This document shows positions 7,435 to 9,770 of a DNA stretch of 9,770 nt, in pieces. The stretch is taken from the NCBI GenBank assembly GCA_027024625.1, contig JALVRY010000410.1, positions 1-9,770 on the forward strand, in the 5' to 3' direction. The notes under the pieces were generated by a model. The model saw only the letters and a list, made by a program, of their open reading frames with translations. It was not told the origin of the DNA and searched no databases. The position numbers were made by a program, and so were the translations under genes. How positions within the stretch are numbered: the stretch's first letter is position 1; each line of letters opens with the position of its first letter. This DNA comes from Thiotrichaceae bacterium. GTDB lineage: Bacteria; Pseudomonadota; Gammaproteobacteria; Thiotrichales; Thiotrichaceae.

Positions 7435-7565
7435 CTATAAACACTGGCACTTCAGAAACATTGGATTGTACCTTTCGGGCAAACCAATATTCTTGGAGTA
7501 ACAGAGTACTTTGTTCGATATTTTGAGAAAAAATCAAGTAATCAACTATTCATTTAATATTTAAA
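7435..7565. other. AT-rich non-coding stretch, nothing recognised
   Basis: The first part of the 1.18-kb gap between MITE B and rne. I see no gene and only trivial inverted repeats (ATTGG near 7460 with CCAAT near 7485). It could be the original downstream flank of the 165-aa gene or distal rne promoter DNA. Confidence 0.4.
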
Positions 7566-7594
7566 TTGTAACTTATCAAATGTATTGATATATT
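7566..7594 (+). promoter_or_regulatory. Candidate sigma-70 promoter with extended -10
   Basis: TTGTAA (7566-7571), then a 17-bp spacer, then TATATT (7589-7594), preceded by TG one base before the box (extended -10). It points towards rne, with a start near 7601. If used, it would give a leader of about 1 kb. It is the best two-box promoter I find in the rne upstream region; a second candidate is at 7685. Confidence 0.4.
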
Positions 7595-7684
7595 CGAGTC
7601 GCTTTTGTCACGAGTGCGATACCACTTGTTTGTATGATTATTCCAAAGATAGAAATCAAGGAAAATCAAAAAGCCAATAAATTT

Positions 7685-7690
7685 TATAAT
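7685..7690 (+). promoter_or_regulatory. Perfect -10 box upstream of the structured rne leader
   Basis: TATAAT matches the -10 consensus exactly, but no -35 stands at the right distance (AAAATC at 17 bp). A start near 7697 would place the run of strong hairpins (7714-8115) at the very 5' end of the transcript, which makes this attractive as an rne promoter. Confidence 0.35.
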
Positions 7691-7713
7691 GTGAAATTTG
7701 TTTTCGCATTACA

Positions 7714-7868
7714 GCGCTGTTGATGTGACAGGTCAGCAGCGTCGTTACACCTTTGATATACCAATGCTAAGAATAGTAATTAGAAACATTAACGCCTCTG
7801 GACTTAATCCAAGCTTATTCCAACAATTACTATTCATTTAGATAACGTAAAGAAGCGGGTTATGCTTC
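7714..7868 (+). ncRNA. rne leader, 5' hairpin series
   Basis: Three stem-loops follow each other. CGCTGTTGA (7715-7723) pairs with TCAGCAGCG (7733-7741): nine pairs including one G-U, plus a possible closing G-U, around a 9-nt loop. CTAA plus GAATAGTAATT (7767-7781) pairs with AATTACTATTC, then bulged AT, then TTAG (7825-7841), giving fifteen pairs; a small TGGA/TCCA hairpin sits in its loop. GAAGC (7852-7856) pairs with GCTTC (7864-7868). No reading frame of note crosses them. They lie immediately upstream of the hp2-like domain and I read them as part of the same untranslated leader. The alternative is an independent small RNA. Confidence 0.45.
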
Positions 7869-7919
7869 AAAATAATAGAATTTTGGGTTGTTCAAGAAAT
7901 GACACACAAACGTATTAGT

Positions 7920-8115
7920 CTAGAAGGATTTTCCATCTAGGGCGGTTGACTGAGAATATGAGCCGTAACGAGGGAAAGCTAATTTGAGGAAAACTTAGCC
8001 AAATTCAGCTTATCTGCAATAGCCTCACCATTCTCAGACGGCCTCCCAAACTAATATCATGAGGGACTGTTGTTGATTCATTCATTAACAGTTTCTTGGA
8101 GACTATACTATCTCC
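7920..8115 (+). ncRNA. RNase E mRNA leader element (hp2/rne5-like autoregulatory structure)
   Basis: A hairpin at 7920-7940 (CTAGA/TCTAG plus GGA/TCC) leads into a long stem. Bases 7940-7957 pair with 8030-8047 over 18 positions, with only two mismatches (7943/8044 and 7949/8038) and two G-U pairs (7946/8041 and 7947/8040). The enclosed ~72 nt hold an asymmetric loop (ATGAGCCGTAAC), GAGG/CCTC, and an inner GCTAA...TTAGC hairpin (7979-8000). Two more hairpins follow: ACTGTT/AACAGT (8066-8092) and GGAGA/TCTCC (8098-8115). In E. coli, RNase E binds stem-loops hp2 and hp3 in its own 5' UTR and triggers decay of rne mRNA; Rfam holds this as rne5. Position upstream of rne, the internal-loop style and my memory of the loop sequence support the call, which I have not verified by alignment. 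It lies ~500 nt from the start codon, farther than in E. coli. Confidence 0.6.
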
Positions 8116-8150
8116 CCAACATTAAATAGATTGAATGAAATAGTCATTAT

Positions 8151-8192
8151 TTTGTAAAATAACTTTTTGATATCAAAAAGTTATCTTGCAAA
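8151..8192. repeat. 42-nt AT-rich palindrome
   Basis: The core 8159-8184 is a perfect 26-nt palindrome centred on GATATC (13-nt arm ATAACTTTTTGAT). Continuing outward over 8151-8192, the 21-nt arms differ by one mismatch (8158/8185) and one G-U-type pair (8155/8188). There is no loop spacing, so it could extrude as a cruciform, bind a dimeric protein, or form an RNA hairpin in the rne leader. A terminator role is doubtful because no T-run follows on the plus strand. Confidence 0.7.
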
Positions 8193-8233
8193 TACAAAAA
8201 GGAATTTCTAATTCGTATTAAAACCTAGTAACA

Positions 8234-8284
8234 CTAAAGTAAGCCCTGTTGAGCTATCGCTATTGTATGGCATATTTCCTTTAG
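8234..8284 (+). repeat. Interrupted stem-loop in rne upstream region
   Basis: CTAAAG (8234-8239) pairs with CTTTAG (8279-8284), with GCC and GGC pairing inside around an AGCTATCGCT centre. Weaker than its neighbours; possibly another leader hairpin. Nothing else is recognisable between 8193 and 8318. Confidence 0.3.
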
Positions 8285-8318
8285 AGTTAGCTAGAAAACT
8301 TTAGCTTATGTTTCTAAC

Positions 8319-8345
8319 TTCTTGATATTTATAAAATATCAAGAA
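8319..8345 (+). repeat. Perfect 12-bp inverted repeat with 3-nt loop
   Basis: TTCTTGATATTT (8319-8330) and AAATATCAAGAA (8334-8345) are exact complements around ATA. The arm shares TTGATAT with the palindrome at 8159-8184. Likely an RNA hairpin or a protein-binding dyad in the rne leader. Confidence 0.6.
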
Positions 8346-8435
8346 ATACGATAATAAAATTTGTAGAAATAGGATTATATGTTTATCCGCATGCAACTTT
8401 TATTTTCTGTAACTATTTCACTTGTAAAATCAATT

Positions 8436-8462
8436 AGATAACAAGCATATTTTTTGTTATCT
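8436..8462 (+). repeat. 9-bp inverted repeat with 9-nt loop
   Basis: AGATAACAA (8436-8444) pairs exactly with TTGTTATCT (8454-8462). The loop is T-rich, and no T-run follows, so it is not an obvious terminator. Between here and 8574 I see only AT-rich sequence without a gene. Confidence 0.5.
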
Positions 8463-8574
8463 TAGAGCTTTTCCTCTCAACTTTAATGTATTTCTATTAT
8501 CTATATACTGATTACGCCTAAACGTAACAGCATTAACCCTCCTCATAATTATTCGCATTGGTAACCACATAATA

Positions 8575-8609
8575 TTCAAGATTATATCTTGAAATAACTA
8601 TGAGTTATT
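8575..8609 (+). promoter_or_regulatory. Two abutting hairpins just before the rne start codon
   Basis: TTCAAGAT (8575-8582) pairs exactly with ATCTTGAA (8586-8593) around TAT. Directly after it, AATAACT (8593-8599) pairs with AGTTATT (8603-8609) around ATG; the two share base 8593. The second hairpin ends 3 nt before the rne ATG and covers the only SD-like bases (GAG 8602-8604), so it could restrain translation initiation. Confidence 0.5.
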
Positions 8610-8612
8610 ACA

Positions 8613-9770
8613 ATGAAACGCATACTAATTAACGCCACACAATCCGAAGAAATTCGCGTTGCAATGGTTGATGGTCAAAAACTTTATGACCTCGATATCG
8701 AACACACACACCGTTCACAGAAAAAATCCAATATTTATAAAGCCGTTATCACTCGTGTTGAACCAAGTTTGGAAGCCTGTTTTGTCAACTACGGTGCACA
8801 ACGTCATGGCTTTCTACCTTTCAAAGAAGTCTCTCGAGAATACTGGTTAAAAGACCCCGCAAGCATCAAAGGTCGCCCTTCCATAAAGGATGTGCTTAAA
8901 GAAGGGCAAGAAATTCTCGTCCAAGTAGAAAAAGAAGAACGAGGAAACAAAGGTGCAGCATTAACGACCTATATTAGCCTTGCTGGACGTTACCTTGTGC
9001 TTATGCCAAATAACCCAAGAGCTGGTGGAGTTTCACGCAGAATCAGCGGTAATGACCGCCGACAAGTCAAAGAAAACCTTGCTAAGCTGAATCTCCCTGA
9101 CAATATGGGAATCATTGTTAGAACAGCTGGTGTTGCTCGTGAATCTGATGAATTAACGTGGGACTTTGAACAATATTTAATGCCCATATGGAATGCAATC
9201 AAAGAGGCAGCACAAACACATAAAGCACCTACCCTACTTTATCAAGAAAGTAATATTATTATTCGTACTTTGCGAGATTATTTCCGTAGCGACATTGGTG
9301 AAATCATTATTGATGCTGGAGGTGTTCATAAGCAAGCAGAAGACTTTATCAAAGCTGTAATGCCCCATAATGCTCGTAAATTAAAATACTACAACGATAA
9401 CCTCCCACTTTTCAGTCGTTATCAGGTAGAAAATCAGATTGAATCCGCCTTCCAGCGTGAAGTAAACCTACCTTCTGGTGGCGCACTTGTTATCGATCAT
9501 ACCGAAGCATTAATATCAATTGATATTAACTCTGCACGTGCAACAAAAGGGCATGATATCGAAGAAACTGCTCTTAATACCAACCTTGAAGCTGCAGATG
9601 AAGTCGCTAGACAGTTACGTTTACGTGATTTAGGTGGACTAGTTGTCATTGACTTTATTGATATGATGCCAAACAAACATCAGCGTGAAGTTGAACGTCG
9701 CTTACGTGATGCTCTAAAAGTTGATCGTGCGCGTGTGCAAGTTGGACGAATTTCTCGATTTGGATTGCTA
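8613..9770 (+). CDS. rne: Ribonuclease E, N-terminal part (runs off the window)
   Basis: The first 386 codons are present and the frame is open to the window end. RNase E is the membrane-associated endoribonuclease that starts most mRNA decay and processes rRNA and tRNA. The start [17 protein letters not shown] is the classic RNase E opening. An S1 RNA-binding domain covers about residues 37-120 ([30 protein letters not shown]). The 5'-sensor region includes RRISG (142-146) and IIVRTAG (167-173). The DNase-I-like catalytic part has the two metal-binding aspartates Asp304 ([12 protein letters not shown]) and Asp347 ([11 protein letters not shown]). The zinc-link and C-terminal degradosome scaffold lie outside the window, so RNase G is not formally excluded, but the rluC synteny and opening sequence favour rne. 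The ATG at 8613 has only a weak GAG 8 nt upstream. Autoregulation through the leader at 7920-8115 is likely. Confidence 0.95.
   Translation, partial: MKRILINATQSEEIRVAMVDGQKLYDLDIEHTHRSQKKSNIYKAVITRVEPSLEACFVNYGAQRHGFLPFKEVSREYWLKDPASIKGRPSIKDVLKEGQEILVQVEKEERGNKGAALTTYISLAGRYLVLMPNNPRAGGVSRRISGNDRRQVKENLAKLNLPDNMGIIVRTAGVARESDELTWDFEQYLMPIWNAIKEAAQTHKAPTLLYQESNIIIRTLRDYFRSDIGEIIIDAGGVHKQAEDFIKAVMPHNARKLKYYNDNLPLFSRYQVENQIESAFQREVNLPSGGALVIDHTEALISIDINSARATKGHDIEETALNTNLEAADEVARQLRLRDLGGLVVIDFIDMMPNKHQREVERRLRDALKVDRARVQVGRISRFGLL

Noticed and set aside
7435..8612. Degraded protein gene in the rne upstream gap
   Set aside because: Scanning by eye gave frequent stops in all frames and no family motif; the inverted repeats with G-U pairs fit untranslated RNA better.
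8659..8850. 63-codon plus-strand frame near the window end
   Set aside because: It lies out of frame inside the first part of rne, whose own frame is unmistakable RNase E.
8990..9202. 70-codon minus-strand frame
   Set aside because: Antisense shadow of rne with no start signal or family resemblance.

Overview
The window comes from a gammaproteobacterial chromosome of fairly low GC (AT-rich by eye, not computed). Two gene neighbourhoods support this. The first is xseB-ispA-dxs, the usual proteobacterial isoprenoid cluster. The second is rluC-HAD phosphatase-sppA, read divergently from rne, an arrangement I recall from Pseudomonas-type genomes. I cannot name the genus.

Layout: (1) 1-2834, plus strand: the last codons of xseB, then ispA (farnesyl diphosphate synthase) and dxs (1-deoxyxylulose-5-phosphate synthase). 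Together ispA and dxs cover the entry step and a mid-pathway step of isoprenoid synthesis. (2) 2835-2950: a short convergent intergenic region with small hairpins. (3) 2951-6448, minus strand, in transcription order: rluC (23S rRNA pseudouridine synthase), an HAD phosphatase overlapping it by 4 nt, sppA (membrane S49 peptidase) and an M48-family metalloprotease lipoprotein. The last two suggest an envelope proteolysis pair. (4) 6449-8612: about 2.2 kb separating rluC from rne. Its rluC-proximal half holds two related ~158-bp palindromic miniature elements (6471-6627 and 7276-7434) flanking one orphan gene for an unrecognised 165-residue protein. Its rne-proximal half (7435-8612) has no credible gene. 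It is dense in inverted repeats, including a ~110-nt stem-loop domain with G-U pairs that I read as the RNase E autoregulatory leader element (hp2/rne5-like). (5) 8613-9770: the first 386 codons of rne, running off the window end.

The core genes are ordinary. The parts worth attention are the unusually long and structured rne leader, the hairpin-type miniature elements, the insertion of one of them exactly at a stop codon, and the orphan gene between them. I see no CRISPR array, tRNA, rRNA, phage module, toxin-antitoxin pair or recognisable defence system, and nothing that amounts to a new multi-gene system.
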